Shown here piece after piece: positions 6,841 to 15,523 of a DNA stretch of 64,000 bases. The notes beneath the pieces are model-generated. The model was not told the origin of the DNA. It searched no databases and saw only the letters and a list, made by a program, of their open reading frames with translations. The stretch covers positions 1-64,000 of the forward strand of contig JAFRDO010000002.1 of assembly GCA_017403825.1 (NCBI GenBank), written 5' to 3'. This DNA comes from Kiritimatiellia bacterium. Its GTDB lineage: Bacteria > Verrucomicrobiota > Kiritimatiellia > RFP12 > UBA1067. The translations under genes and the position numbers were made by a program. Positions within the stretch are counted from its first letter, which is position 1. Every line of letters begins with the position of its first letter.

Positions 6841-8838
6841 ATGTTGGATTTTAGGGGAATCTCGGTACACTACGGACATCAGGATGTTCTTTCGGACGTC
6901 ACGTTCCGCGTCAACAAGGGTGACCGCGTTGGCGTAGTCGGTCCGAACGGAAGCGGGAAGTCGACGCTTTTCAGAATTGTCCTCGGTGAGATGTCGACCG
7001 ACAGGGGCGAGCTGGTGGTCGAGGGGTCGCCGCGCATCGGCTTCACGCGGCAGAACCCCGAGCCGGACTCTCCCGGCGAAACGTTGCTTGAATATGCGCT
7101 CCGCGGCATACCGGGCCTATCGGAGATGGAATCGCGGATGCACGAGTTGGAAGACCGTCTCGGGCAGGAAGGCGAGAACGTCGGTCTCCTCAGGGAGCTG
7201 GGCGATCTCCAGACGAAGTTCGAGCATCTGGGCGGTTACGATATCGAGACGCGTGTAAAGGTCGCGCTGGGCGGACTTGGTTTCACGACTGAGGAGTTCG
7301 CTAAGCCATTCGCCTCCTTCTCCGGTGGCTGGCGGATGCGCGCTGAACTGTCCCGAGTGCTGGCGTCCAAACCCGACTTGCTGCTTCTCGACGAGCCGTC
7401 GAACTATCTTGACCTGCCTGCCGTGGACTGGCTTCAGAAGTTCTTACGTGCGTATGACGGCACGCTGATGCTCATTTCCCACGACCGCTACCTCCTGCGC
7501 ACGCTCACTAGCATAATCGTCGAGGTGGACGCCGGAACGGCTACGCGTTACGAGGGTGATCTCGACTGGTACCTGCGCGAGCGAGAAGTCCGCTACGGGC
7601 ACCTGAAGGCGGCGAAAGAGAATCAGGACCACCGCCGCGAGCAGCTGCAGCGGTTCGTTGACCGGTTCCGCGCGCAGGCGACGAAGGCCGCGCAGGCGCA
7701 GTCGCGGCAGAAGCTCATCGACAAGATCGACGCCGAGCGCATCGTGCTGCCGAAGCGATACACGAACTCCGGACGCCTTCGTCTCGCCGAGCCGCCGCCG
7801 TCTGGCATCGAGATGTTCCGCTGCGAGGACCTCGGCTTCAGCTATGAGGCCGGCGAGTCGCCGTCCCCACGCTTTGTATTCAGAGACCTGGAGTTCAACA
7901 TATCGCGTGGCGACAAGGTCGCGCTCATCGGCTACAACGGCCTCGGCAAGACTACGCTCATGCGCATCATCGCAGGGACGCGCCTCCCGACGGAGGGCAA
8001 GGCGGTGCTGGGGCACAACGTCGTCGTCGGCTACCTGAGCCAGGAGTTCGCGGAGACGGTTCCGCCAGACCTCACCGTGTACCGCAACGCCAAGAACGCA
8101 TGGGACGCGCACGGCGGAGGCCCGGAGAAGGTGTTTCGCAACCAGCTTGGGGCGTTCGGGTTCGACGAGAATGACGTGGAGAAGCCGGCGGGCGTGCTTT
8201 CGGGTGGCGAGAAGATACGCCTTGCCTTTCTGCGGCTCTTTTTCTCCGCGCCTAACTTCCTGCTTCTGGACGAGCCGACGACTCACCTCGACCTTGACGG
8301 ACGCCGCCTGCTGCAGGACGCATTGAGCAAGTACCGAGGCACGATCCTCCTCGTCTCGCATGATATTGATTTCGTCCGCGCGGTTGCCACCAGCGTGCTT
8401 GAGATCACGCGCAGCGGCATCCGCCAGTTCCCCGGCGGTTACGATTATTACTGCGAGAAGAAGGAGGAGATGGGCAGGACAGGCGTCGTGGAGCCTGCCA
8501 AGCCCTCGGAGCCTTCGCGGAATCCCTCTGAACAGACGCTCTCCAAGAAGGAGTTGCGCCAGCAGCGCGCGGCAGAGCGGGCGAAGATTGCGCCGCGCGT
8601 GAAGGAGTTGAAGAAAAGGGTGGAGACGGCGGAACACAAGATAGACGAGCTTCAGAAGCAGCTTGAAGAGGTGTCTGCGGAGCTGTTCAATCCGAAGCCA
8701 ACGACCGATTTTGCGGAAGCGAACCGTAAGGTCCGCACGCTCCAGTTCGAGATTGACCGCTACACTGCCGATTGGGAGGAAGCGGCGACAGAACTGGAGG
8801 AGTTGTCCGCCAGCACGCAGGGACGTGATAACGGCTGA
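6841..8838 (+). CDS. ABC-F family ATPase (translation factor/ribosome protection type)
   Basis: A 665-residue cytosolic protein with two ABC domains and no membrane segments. Walker A motifs are GPNGSGKST (first domain) and GYNGLGKTT (second). Signatures are FSGGWRMR and LSGGEKIRL, each followed by an LLLDEP Walker B. Between them lies the charged P-site tRNA interaction motif linker, and the C-terminus (about 560-660) is a lysine/glutamate-rich coiled coil. Members bind the ribosomal E site and some give antibiotic resistance; the subfamily cannot be fixed here. It follows murE by 10 nt and probably shares its transcript. Confidence 0.9.
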   Translation: MLDFRGISVHYGHQDVLSDVTFRVNKGDRVGVVGPNGSGKSTLFRIVLGEMSTDRGELVVEGSPRIGFTRQNPEPDSPGETLLEYALRGIPGLSEMESRMHELEDRLGQEGENVGLLRELGDLQTKFEHLGGYDIETRVKVALGGLGFTTEEFAKPFASFSGGWRMRAELSRVLASKPDLLLLDEPSNYLDLPAVDWLQKFLRAYDGTLMLISHDRYLLRTLTSIIVEVDAGTATRYEGDLDWYLREREVRYGHLKAAKENQDHRREQLQRFVDRFRAQATKAAQAQSRQKLIDKIDAERIVLPKRYTNSGRLRLAEPPPSGIEMFRCEDLGFSYEAGESPSPRFVFRDLEFNISRGDKVALIGYNGLGKTTLMRIIAGTRLPTEGKAVLGHNVVVGYLSQEFAETVPPDLTVYRNAKNAWDAHGGGPEKVFRNQLGAFGFDENDVEKPAGVLSGGEKIRLAFLRLFFSAPNFLLLDEPTTHLDLDGRRLLQDALSKYRGTILLVSHDIDFVRAVATSVLEITRSGIRQFPGGYDYYCEKKEEMGRTGVVEPAKPSEPSRNPSEQTLSKKELRQQRAAERAKIAPRVKELKKRVETAEHKIDELQKQLEEVSAELFNPKPTTDFAEANRKVRTLQFEIDRYTADWEEAATELEELSASTQGRDNG

Positions 8839-8864
8839 AGCAACGGCGAGGAAGCTCGTTGCTT
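8838..8864. terminator. Bidirectional hairpin between convergent genes
   Basis: AAGCAACG (8838-8845) pairs perfectly with CGTTGCTT (8857-8864), leaving an 11-nt loop. It sits exactly between the stop codons of the ABC-F gene (plus) and larC (minus). There is no long U tract, so it may stop transcription only weakly or protect 3' ends. Confidence 0.55.
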
Positions 8865-10038
8865 AGCCATGTGCGACGGAGCAGATCGGCTTGCCCGTGC
8901 GTTGAGCGACTGCGGCCCTATCTGCGAATTCTCGCTTTGACTTTGCCGTGCCGTAGCCTTCGCCAGTCTTGATGCGAACGCCGTCGGCTCCGTCGTCAAT
9001 CCTCCGGCAGAGCGCATAGCGGGTGCAGTCCGTACGCCGCACTCCGAAAGTAGAGGTTTCACGCAGTATCGCGGTGGCGATATTGTCGGCGTCGCCTTCA
9101 GCCGCAAGGACGACGAGAAGATGTCCGGGCCTGCCTTGCTTCATCGTCATAGGGACGAGCGAAACGTCTTTCGCGCCGGCTTCGCGCAGGCGGTCGCAGG
9201 CGAAGGCCAGCTCTTCGCCCGTCATGTCGTCGATGTTCGCCTTCAGCTCGACGATGGCGTCGTTCGCCGCGTCGTGCGTCTCGCCGAGAAACACGCGAAC
9301 GGCGTTTGCACGTCCGTCCAGTTCCCGGTGTCCGCACCCGATGCCAATGCGCTCAACGGACATGGTCGGCATCGGACCGAATTCCGTGACGAAGTGGCGG
9401 AGAAGGGCGGCACCGGTCGGCGTGAGCAGTTCGCAATCTGCCGCGCCGCTCGAGAAAGCTATTCCCTTCAGCACGTTGACCGTGGCCGGCGCCGGGACAG
9501 GCAGCACGCCGTGCGCGCAGCGGACGAATCCGCCGCCGACTTCAGGGACGCTTGCCGCGATGCGCACCGGGCCGAGCATCTCAAGGAGCGTCGCGACGGA
9601 CGCTATGTCGCATATCGCGTCCTTTGTCCCGACCTCGTGAAAGTGGATTTCGGCGACAGGCTTCCCGTGCGCCTCTGCCTCGGCGTCTGCTATCAGGCGA
9701 TAGACGTCGCGCACATGGCATTTCACCGGTTCTGTCGCATCGAGTGCGGCGATTTGCGCCTCGATCGTCGCCATCGTCGCGTGGTGATGGTGGTGATGCG
9801 CGGCGTGTCCGCTGTTATGGCTATGCGCGCCTTCGACCTCGCCGTTCACGGAAACGTCGACGACAGTCCCGGCCATTCCGCAACGGACGCACGGTTGCGC
9901 CGCGACGGAAACGCCGTCGAGCCCGAGGGAGTTCAGTCGTTTTAGCGCGGCGGCCTTGTCCGGCTGAAGCTCGAGAAGGGCGGCCGTCAGCATGTCGCCG
10001 GCAGCGCCCATGCGGCAGTCGATGTAGAGGGTGCGCAT
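8863..10038 (-). CDS. larC: Nickel-pincer cofactor biosynthesis protein LarC
   Basis: A 391-residue cytosolic enzyme that inserts nickel into the pyridinium bis-thiocarboxylate nucleotide to make the nickel-pincer cofactor used by lactate racemase and relatives. Seen here: the N-terminal YIDCRMGAAGDML, the EIHFHEVGTKDAICDI motif, and a histidine-rich run (about residues 79-86) likely to bind nickel. It is a single continuous ORF, unlike Lactobacillus, where larC1/larC2 are joined by programmed frameshifting. larB, larE and larA are not in the window. It is the last gene of a minus-strand operon after two small membrane proteins. Confidence 0.92.
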   Translation of the reverse strand: MRTLYIDCRMGAAGDMLTAALLELQPDKAAALKRLNSLGLDGVSVAAQPCVRCGMAGTVVDVSVNGEVEGAHSHNSGHAAHHHHHHATMATIEAQIAALDATEPVKCHVRDVYRLIADAEAEAHGKPVAEIHFHEVGTKDAICDIASVATLLEMLGPVRIAASVPEVGGGFVRCAHGVLPVPAPATVNVLKGIAFSSGAADCELLTPTGAALLRHFVTEFGPMPTMSVERIGIGCGHRELDGRANAVRVFLGETHDAANDAIVELKANIDDMTGEELAFACDRLREAGAKDVSLVPMTMKQGRPGHLLVVLAAEGDADNIATAILRETSTFGVRRTDCTRYALCRRIDDGADGVRIKTGEGYGTAKSKREFADRAAVAQRTGKPICSVAHG

Positions 10039-10055
10039 CGGCTGGAGGAGTCGCG

Positions 10056-10331
10056 TCAGACTCGCCGGGCGAGCAGGCGCTCGCGGACGGCCAGCACGAA
10101 AAAGACCGCTAGCCCTGCCGCAAGGATTATCGCGCCGAGAACGGTGTCTTCGCGGCTCAAGTCAAGGAGACCCTCGCCTTCCATCAGCGAGTGCGCGCAG
10201 TCTACGCTCCACATGAGCGCCGCGCCCCAGAACATGAGCATCGTCGTGAATACGGCGCGTGTGCGGAAGCGCGTGAAGAAGTAGAGGACGGTGAATACGA
10301 GCGCAGCGGCTATGGTCATAAGCTCACACAT
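10056..10331 (-). CDS. Small integral membrane protein in the larC operon
   Basis: 91 residues with about three hydrophobic segments (roughly 6-20, 28-43 and 64-82) and a basic C-terminus. The family is not recognised. It starts 8 nt inside the preceding membrane gene and ends 17 nt before larC, so it is clearly co-transcribed. Its position suggests a membrane role linked to larC or nickel, but that is inference from context only. Confidence 0.7.
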   Translation of the reverse strand: MCELMTIAAALVFTVLYFFTRFRTRAVFTTMLMFWGAALMWSVDCAHSLMEGEGLLDLSREDTVLGAIILAAGLAVFFVLAVRERLLARRV

Positions 10332-10674
10332 GGGAGAACTCCTTCGTGCGCTTGGTTACGGCTTCTGAGACAAGTACCATGCCGACCCATACGACAAGCA
10401 GCAGAACCGCCATGGAAACGCCGACCGTCGCCATCTCGTGCAGCATCTCCGAAACGGCTTCCGGACCCTCCTTTGCCGCAGTCAGGAACGGAGGCGTGAA
10501 GATGATCTCGCCGTGGTAGATATGTTCTATCGCAAGAAGGAACGATCCTCCGAGCGACATCTTGACGAGCCACGGCAGACGGGCGACGAACGGATTCGTC
10601 TTTCCCTTTCCGAGTGTCTTGTGCGCAACACCGGCGGCAACTGCGCCTGCGAGCGGAACTGTAAAGCAAGCCAT
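10324..10674 (-). CDS. Small integral membrane protein, first gene of the larC operon
   Basis: 116 residues. A hydrophobic N-terminus, a central helix (about 37-50, before the HIYHGE segment) and a strong C-terminal helix (about 86-104) make it a membrane protein. I do not recognise the family. The start is supported by an AGGGAG ribosome binding site about 10 nt upstream on the minus strand and a promoter 36 nt upstream. It overlaps the next membrane gene by 8 nt. Confidence 0.7.
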   Translation of the reverse strand: MACFTVPLAGAVAAGVAHKTLGKGKTNPFVARLPWLVKMSLGGSFLLAIEHIYHGEIIFTPPFLTAAKEGPEAVSEMLHEMATVGVSMAVLLLVVWVGMVLVSEAVTKRTKEFSHV

Positions 10675-10710
10675 GTGACGTTCTCCCTAGGTTAGTTTTC
10701 CGTGTGACGT

Positions 10711-10719
10711 ATTATATCA
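10711..10719 (-). promoter_or_regulatory. Extended -10 promoter of the larC operon
   Basis: On the minus strand TGA-TATAAT, hexamer at 10716-10711. It abuts the stop codon of the ferredoxin gene that ends at 10717, so the promoter reaches into the upstream coding region. The leader to the ATG at 10674 is about 30 nt. Confidence 0.7.
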
Positions 10720-12066
10720 TATTTGCAGCTCTGCCCGTGTCTCGCCGGCGATTTTCGCGAGCGCGGCGTCGAGGGCGTTTGGCGGGCCGATGAACGCGGT
10801 TCCGTCCGATGGAGTGGTCCACCGCTGCGTCTCCAGTCCATCGACGGCGATCGCTGGCATCGGGCGCGCCGGACAGACGTGTTCGCAGGCGCCGCAGCCG
10901 AGGCATGCGTCAGCGTCTACGACAGGCACGTTCTCGACGACGTGAATTGCGCCGACAGGGCACTTGCGTTCGCATGCCGTGCAATTGACGCCTTCCGTAG
11001 TGCGTATGCAGAGGTCCTTCCGCCAGATGGCGCGTCCGACGTGAGCCGTGCGCTTTTCGTCCTTCGTGAGGCGGATTATCGCTCTGGTCGGGCAGACTTC
11101 CGAGCAGCGCGTGCAGTCGAGAATGCAGTGTCCGAACCGGAAGTCCATTTCCGGCTGCCCGAAGTGTGCGAGCGTCATCGAGGCCGTCAGGCAGTGTGCC
11201 GGACAGCTCTTGACGCACAACTGGCAGCCGATGCACCTGCGGAAAAAGTCTTCGCGCTTTCCAGCGCCGGGCGGCAGCACGCTCAGCTTTCGTTCGGGAC
11301 TGCCGGGAAGCGACACGTCGGCGAACCCTCCGTCCGTCAGCTTTTCGGCGGCGACGGCGGTCGCCATCGTCCGGATCGCATCGCGCCGCGTCACACCGTC
11401 GTCCGTCGCCTTTGCCGCGACGGGCGCTTGGGGGAAGCAGCGGCGGCAGTTGCCGCAGCTGTGGATGACCGAGTCCTTGCGCCAGGAGAATCGGGCGACG
11501 AGGTTGAAGAGCGTACCGGCGGGGCAGACCCAGTTGCACCAGATGCGTCCCTTGCCGACAGCGGCCGTTACGATAATCGCCGTGAACGTGGCGATGGCGA
11601 CTATGGCAAGCTCCAGCCGTACCGGGCCGGCTTCGCCGTCGCCAGACGGAACGAGCGACAGGACGCGACCGTAGATCGCATACGGGTCGACCAGTCCCGC
11701 CCATGCGCCGTAGCCGAACGCGATGCAGAGAACTGCCGCAGCGAAAACTGTCCAGCGCACGGTGCGCTGCGCCGCCGTCTCTGGCAGTCGCGTGCAGACA
11801 CGGCGCACAGCGGTCTTCGGGTGAAAGAGCCAGTTTGCGACGCTCTGGAGAATGCCGAGCGGACACATTGCACGGCAGAAGAAGCGTCCGAAAAGAAGCG
11901 TGACTGCCGCGATTACCGCAAGGACGATCCATGCATTCGCGAGGATCGCGGGGAAAAGCTGGAACCCGGCGACGAACGTCAGCTTGCGAACGCCGAGGAA
12001 TGCCGCCGTCGTTGCGGACAGGAAGACGAGCGCCACTAGCGGCACGACCAATCTTGATGCCTTCAT
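10717..12066 (-). CDS. NapH/NosR-like membrane polyferredoxin
   Basis: 449 residues. About four membrane helices occupy the first 190 residues, with CRAMCP and CNWVCP motifs of the NapH/NosR/YccM type. A CGNCRRC motif follows. A soluble part then has CIGCQLCVKSCP, CTRCSEVCP, CTACERKCP and CLGCGACEHVCP, enough for several [4Fe-4S] clusters. It should carry electrons across or along the inner membrane. Its start overlaps the stop of the aldo/keto reductase (ATGA), so the two probably form one redox unit. No nap or nos genes are nearby, so the partner process is unknown. Confidence 0.85.
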   Translation of the reverse strand: MKASRLVVPLVALVFLSATTAAFLGVRKLTFVAGFQLFPAILANAWIVLAVIAAVTLLFGRFFCRAMCPLGILQSVANWLFHPKTAVRRVCTRLPETAAQRTVRWTVFAAAVLCIAFGYGAWAGLVDPYAIYGRVLSLVPSGDGEAGPVRLELAIVAIATFTAIIVTAAVGKGRIWCNWVCPAGTLFNLVARFSWRKDSVIHSCGNCRRCFPQAPVAAKATDDGVTRRDAIRTMATAVAAEKLTDGGFADVSLPGSPERKLSVLPPGAGKREDFFRRCIGCQLCVKSCPAHCLTASMTLAHFGQPEMDFRFGHCILDCTRCSEVCPTRAIIRLTKDEKRTAHVGRAIWRKDLCIRTTEGVNCTACERKCPVGAIHVVENVPVVDADACLGCGACEHVCPARPMPAIAVDGLETQRWTTPSDGTAFIGPPNALDAALAKIAGETRAELQI

Positions 12067-13307
12067 CGGTACGCCTCCCCCTTGAAGCCGTCAATCATTC
12101 TGTCGATGTCGGCTATTTCCTTCGGAATGTCGATCTGCTGCGGGCAGTGCGGATTGCAGCGTCGGCAGCCGGTGCAGCGTTCGGCGCGGCGAAGTCCGTC
12201 GGGAATCGTCTTGCGGTACAGCGCGAGTGATTCCTTCGCGGACAATTTCGTCTTGTTCGTCAGCAGCGTGTTCTTGAACGTGAGTATCGCCGGTATGTCG
12301 AGTCCGTACGGGCACGGCATGCAGTAGTTGCAGTTGTTGCAGGGTATCGTGTTAAGCGAAAGGAGCGCCTGCGCCGCATTTTCCAGCGCGACCAGCTCGT
12401 CTCCGTTGCACGGCTTGAGCGGCGAGAACGTGGCGAGGTTCTCCGTGATGTCCGAAGTTCGCGTCATGCCGGAGAGAATCGTCAGTACGTTCGGGTACGT
12501 GCCGCCGAAGCGGAACGCCCATCTTGCGAGCGACGCGGCGGGGTCGCGCGGCTTCAGCTCGTGGGCAAGCGCCCAGTTGTACCGCGCGAGACGTCCGCCG
12601 AGCAGGGGCTCCATTATGACAACGGGAATCTTGAGGTCGGTCAGCGTCTTGTACAGGTACTCCGCGTTGAGGTTACGTTCGTTCACTTCCTTTGCGTGGC
12701 GCCAGTCGACGTAGTTCATCTGGATCTGGCAGAAGTCCCACTTGTATTTGCCGTGGTTTTTCATGCACCACTCGAACGCCTTCGGATCGCCGTGGAAGGA
12801 GAAACCGAGGTGTCTGATTATGCGCTTTTCGCGCTGCTCGCAGCACCAGTCGAGCGCGCCGTTTTCCAGGTAGCGTTTCGAGAAGGTCTCAAAGCCCCCG
12901 TTGCCGATCGAGTGGAGAAGGTAGAAGTCCACGTAGTCCGTGCGAAGGAACTTGAGGGAGTTCTCGAACATCTTCTTCGCTTCGTCAAGCGGATACTGCC
13001 GAGGGGCGAAGTTCGAGAGCTTCGTGGCAATGAAGTAGTCCTTCCTGGCGTAACCGCTTTTCGCCAGGGCCTCGCCGAGGCGGCGTTCCGATTCGCCGCG
13101 ACAGTAGGCTGGCGACGTGTCGAAGTAATTGACGCCGCCGTCGAGCAGTGTCTTTACCTGGCGGTTCATCAGTTCCTGGTCGATTTGGGCGGAGGAGGCG
13201 CCCGCCGCCCAGCCGTTGGCGTGCTTGCCGTCCACGGTCGCAAGGCGCATCGCCCCGTAGCCGAGCAGCGACACTTTCTGTCCGTCTGCGGTGAATCTGT
13301 AGGTCAT
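12063..13307 (-). CDS. Aldo/keto reductase with C-terminal [4Fe-4S] ferredoxin domain
   Basis: 414 residues. The N-terminal 290 residues are an aldo/keto-reductase TIM barrel with the Asp-Tyr-Lys-His tetrad visible in DTSPAYCRGE, IATKLS and FYLLHSIG. The C-terminus adds CNNCNYCMPCP and CTGCRRCNPHCP clusters, as in the AKR-ferredoxin family of anaerobes. The physiological substrate is unknown; coupling to the NapH-like gene suggests ferredoxin- or quinone-linked electron flow. The ATG is 9 nt from its -10 box, so the transcript is nearly leaderless. Confidence 0.9.
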   Translation of the reverse strand: MTYRFTADGQKVSLLGYGAMRLATVDGKHANGWAAGASSAQIDQELMNRQVKTLLDGGVNYFDTSPAYCRGESERRLGEALAKSGYARKDYFIATKLSNFAPRQYPLDEAKKMFENSLKFLRTDYVDFYLLHSIGNGGFETFSKRYLENGALDWCCEQREKRIIRHLGFSFHGDPKAFEWCMKNHGKYKWDFCQIQMNYVDWRHAKEVNERNLNAEYLYKTLTDLKIPVVIMEPLLGGRLARYNWALAHELKPRDPAASLARWAFRFGGTYPNVLTILSGMTRTSDITENLATFSPLKPCNGDELVALENAAQALLSLNTIPCNNCNYCMPCPYGLDIPAILTFKNTLLTNKTKLSAKESLALYRKTIPDGLRRAERCTGCRRCNPHCPQQIDIPKEIADIDRMIDGFKGEAYR

Positions 13308-13316
13308 GGCACGGTC

Positions 13317-13325
13317 ATTATACCA
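13317..13325 (-). promoter_or_regulatory. Leaderless extended -10 promoter of the Fe-S aldo/keto reductase
   Basis: Minus strand TGG-TATAAT, hexamer at 13322-13317, with 9 nt to the ATG at 13307. It is divergent from the rdgB promoter 20 bp away. Confidence 0.8.
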
Positions 13326-13341
13326 TAGTTCCGCAAGATTT

Positions 13342-13350
13342 TGGTATAAT
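13342..13350 (+). promoter_or_regulatory. Leaderless extended -10 promoter of rdgB
   Basis: TGG-TATAAT with the hexamer at 13345-13350 and 7 nt to the ATG at 13358. No ribosome binding site precedes the gene. Confidence 0.8.
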
Positions 13351-13357
13351 CCGCCAT

Positions 13358-13921
13358 ATGAGAATATTTGTCGCCACTCACAATGTCCACAAGCTGCGGG
13401 AAATTTCGCAGATATTTCCGAAGTTCGAGATTGTCGCCGACGATCCTGTGGACATCGAGGAGAACGCCCCGGATTTCGCCGGGAACGCGCAGATTAAGGT
13501 CCGCGCCATAGCAGGGCGCCATCGCGGCGAATGGTGCATGGCCGACGACTCGGGGCTGGAGGTCGCGGCGTTGGGCGGTGCGCCGGGGGTTCGGAGCGCG
13601 AGGTACGCAGGCGAGCCGACGGATACTCCTGCGAACAACGCGCTGTTGCTCAAGAACCTTGCCGGCGTCGCGGACCGCCGCGCGAACTTCACTTGCTCGA
13701 TCGCGCTCGTCGGTCCTGACGGACGCGAACACTCTGCCGTCGGCAGGTGCTTCGGGCGGATTGCACTCGCGCCGAGCGGCAAAGAGGGCTTCGGATACGA
13801 TCCGCTGTTCGTGCCCGACGGATACGACCGTTCGTTCGCGGAGCTTTCCGCTGACGAGAAGAATGCGATTTCGCACCGCGGACGGGCTCTCGCAGAGGCG
13901 AAGAGGATTATCGGATGCTGA
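13358..13921 (+). CDS. rdgB: XTP/dITP pyrophosphatase RdgB (HAM1 family)
   Basis: 187 residues, the normal length. It hydrolyses non-canonical purine triphosphates (dITP, XTP) to monophosphates, cleaning the nucleotide pool. Seen: N-terminal ATHNVHKLREI, the ADDSGLEV metal-binding motif, EGFGYDPLF and SHRGRAL. It starts from a leaderless promoter and its stop overlaps the start of the ubiA-like gene. Confidence 0.95.
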   Translation: MRIFVATHNVHKLREISQIFPKFEIVADDPVDIEENAPDFAGNAQIKVRAIAGRHRGEWCMADDSGLEVAALGGAPGVRSARYAGEPTDTPANNALLLKNLAGVADRRANFTCSIALVGPDGREHSAVGRCFGRIALAPSGKEGFGYDPLFVPDGYDRSFAELSADEKNAISHRGRALAEAKRIIGC

Positions 13922-14664
13922 TGCCGTGGCTTAGGCTGTTCCGTGTCGTCAATCTGCCTACGGTGCCGGGCGACGTGCTTGCCGGCGCGGCATATTGGAT
14001 GTGGGTGCTTGGGCGTGCCGGCCGGTATGACGTCTCGCTTGGGTGTGCGCTTGCGGCTGGCCTTGCGTCCGTATTCATGTACATGTTCGGCCTCGCAGAC
14101 AACGACATTGTCGGGGCGAAGTACGACAAGGGGCGTCCGATTCCCGATGGCGAGATATCGCTTGGCGCGGCGCGGATTGCCCGCGGGCTTTGCCTTTTCG
14201 CCGTGCTGGTCACAGGGGCTGTGGCGAATCTTCCTCCTTCCTGGTGGATCGTTGCGTTCGTGCTGATGCTGATTTGTGTGGCCTACAACCGCACAAAGAA
14301 ACCTGTATTGATGGGGGTTTGCCGCGCGCTTGACGTTGAATGCGGAATGGCTGCCGCGCAGCAGACTTCCGCAGCCCCAGCGGCTCATGCCTTTATTTCA
14401 GGGCTGTCAGAGATCGCATTGCCATTGGTCTGGTTCGTTTTCTTCGCTGCCGTAACGAAATATTCGGAAGGCGAAGAGGACGACCCGGCTAGGAAGCGGC
14501 GCGTGGGCGTTCTCATCGGCGCGGTCGTATATCTGCAGCTTGCCGTGCTAGCCGCGTGCACGGCGGCCAATCCGTCGCTGTCGCCGTTGCTTGTATCAGG
14601 CGTTGCGATGCTCGTTCTTTTGTGGGGGCTCAAGTTCGCGCTCCCGAAGGTGAGCGCGTCATAA
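13915..14664 (+). CDS. UbiA-family prenyltransferase-like membrane protein
   Basis: 249 residues with about seven to eight membrane helices. The first aspartate-rich motif of UbiA enzymes is visible as DNDIVGAKYDKGRPIPDG near residues 62-79; a second, weaker one is TKYSEGEEDDPARKRR. Members transfer prenyl chains to aromatic or other acceptors in quinone, haem or lipid synthesis; the acceptor is unknown. ATG at 13915 overlaps rdgB by 7 nt. The in-frame ATG at 13921 (TGATG) is an equally plausible coupled start. Confidence 0.75.
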   Translation: MLMPWLRLFRVVNLPTVPGDVLAGAAYWMWVLGRAGRYDVSLGCALAAGLASVFMYMFGLADNDIVGAKYDKGRPIPDGEISLGAARIARGLCLFAVLVTGAVANLPPSWWIVAFVLMLICVAYNRTKKPVLMGVCRALDVECGMAAAQQTSAAPAAHAFISGLSEIALPLVWFVFFAAVTKYSEGEEDDPARKRRVGVLIGAVVYLQLAVLAACTAANPSLSPLLVSGVAMLVLLWGLKFALPKVSAS

Positions 14665-14671
14665 GGTGCGT

Positions 14672-14700
14672 TAGACATCACGGTGCTTTTTTAGTATAAT
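14672..14700 (+). promoter_or_regulatory. Leaderless promoter of kdsA
   Basis: -35-like TAGACA at 14672-14677, 17-nt spacer, TATAAT at 14695-14700, then 7 nt to the kdsA ATG at 14708. Here the extended -10 triplet is TAG rather than TGn. Confidence 0.8.
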
Positions 14701-14707
14701 AGACGAC

Positions 14708-15523
14708 ATGAGGAAAATATCGGTCGACAAGGGCGTGGCTTTCGGGGGCGGAAAGCTCGTATTCATCGCGGGGCCGTGCGTAATCGAGTCGCGCGCGATG
14801 GCGCTGGACCTCGCTTCGCGCCTGGTCGCGCTTGCCCGCCGCCTGAAGGCCGATCTTGTCTTCAAGGCAAGCTTCGACAAGGCGAACCGCACGAGCGTGG
14901 ACGCTTTCCGCGGGCCTGGCATCGACATCGGGCTCGACATTCTGGCCGAGGTGCGCTCCAAGTTCGGAGTGCCCGTCCTTACTGACATTCACGAGCCGTG
15001 GCAGGCGAAGCCGGTCGCGGAGGTCTGCGACGTGCTGCAGATTCCGGCGTTCTTGGCTCGGCAGACCGACCTTATCGTCGCGGCAGGGGAGACAGGCGCG
15101 GTCGTCAACGTGAAGAAGGGCCAGTTCATGGCGCCGGAGGACATGGCGCAGGTGATCCGCAAGATAGAGTCCACCGGAAACCGGCGCATCGTGCTCTGCG
15201 AGCGCGGCAGCTCCTTCGGCTATCACAATCTTGTGGCGGACATGCGTTCGCTTCTGGTGATGCGTGAGCTTGGGTATCCCGTGGTGATGGACGCGACGCA
15301 CGCCGTGCAGAGGCCGGGCGGCCTTGGCACGGGGTCCGGCGGTGACGGCCGCTACGCGCCGGCTCTCGCCCGCGCGGCGGTTGCGACAGGCGTCGACGGC
15401 GTCTTCATGGAGACGCACGTCAATCCGCGCAAGGCGAAGAGCGACGCGGCGAACGCGATCAAGTTTTCCGAGCTGGAGAAACTCTGGAAGGTGCTTTTGA
15501 AGATTCATGCGGACGTTAGCTAG
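14708..15523 (+). CDS. kdsA: 3-deoxy-D-manno-octulosonate-8-phosphate synthase KdsA
   Basis: 271 residues. It condenses phosphoenolpyruvate and arabinose-5-phosphate to Kdo-8-phosphate, the first step of Kdo synthesis for lipopolysaccharide. Motifs: FIAGPCVIES, the substrate-binding KASFDKANRTS, the LTDIHEPW metal/PEP segment, FGYHNLVADMR and the C-terminal GVFMETHVNP. This marks a Gram-negative envelope. It opens a long plus-strand run of envelope and regulatory genes, and its last 17 nt overlap the next gene. Confidence 0.95.
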   Translation: MRKISVDKGVAFGGGKLVFIAGPCVIESRAMALDLASRLVALARRLKADLVFKASFDKANRTSVDAFRGPGIDIGLDILAEVRSKFGVPVLTDIHEPWQAKPVAEVCDVLQIPAFLARQTDLIVAAGETGAVVNVKKGQFMAPEDMAQVIRKIESTGNRRIVLCERGSSFGYHNLVADMRSLLVMRELGYPVVMDATHAVQRPGGLGTGSGGDGRYAPALARAAVATGVDGVFMETHVNPRKAKSDAANAIKFSELEKLWKVLLKIHADVS

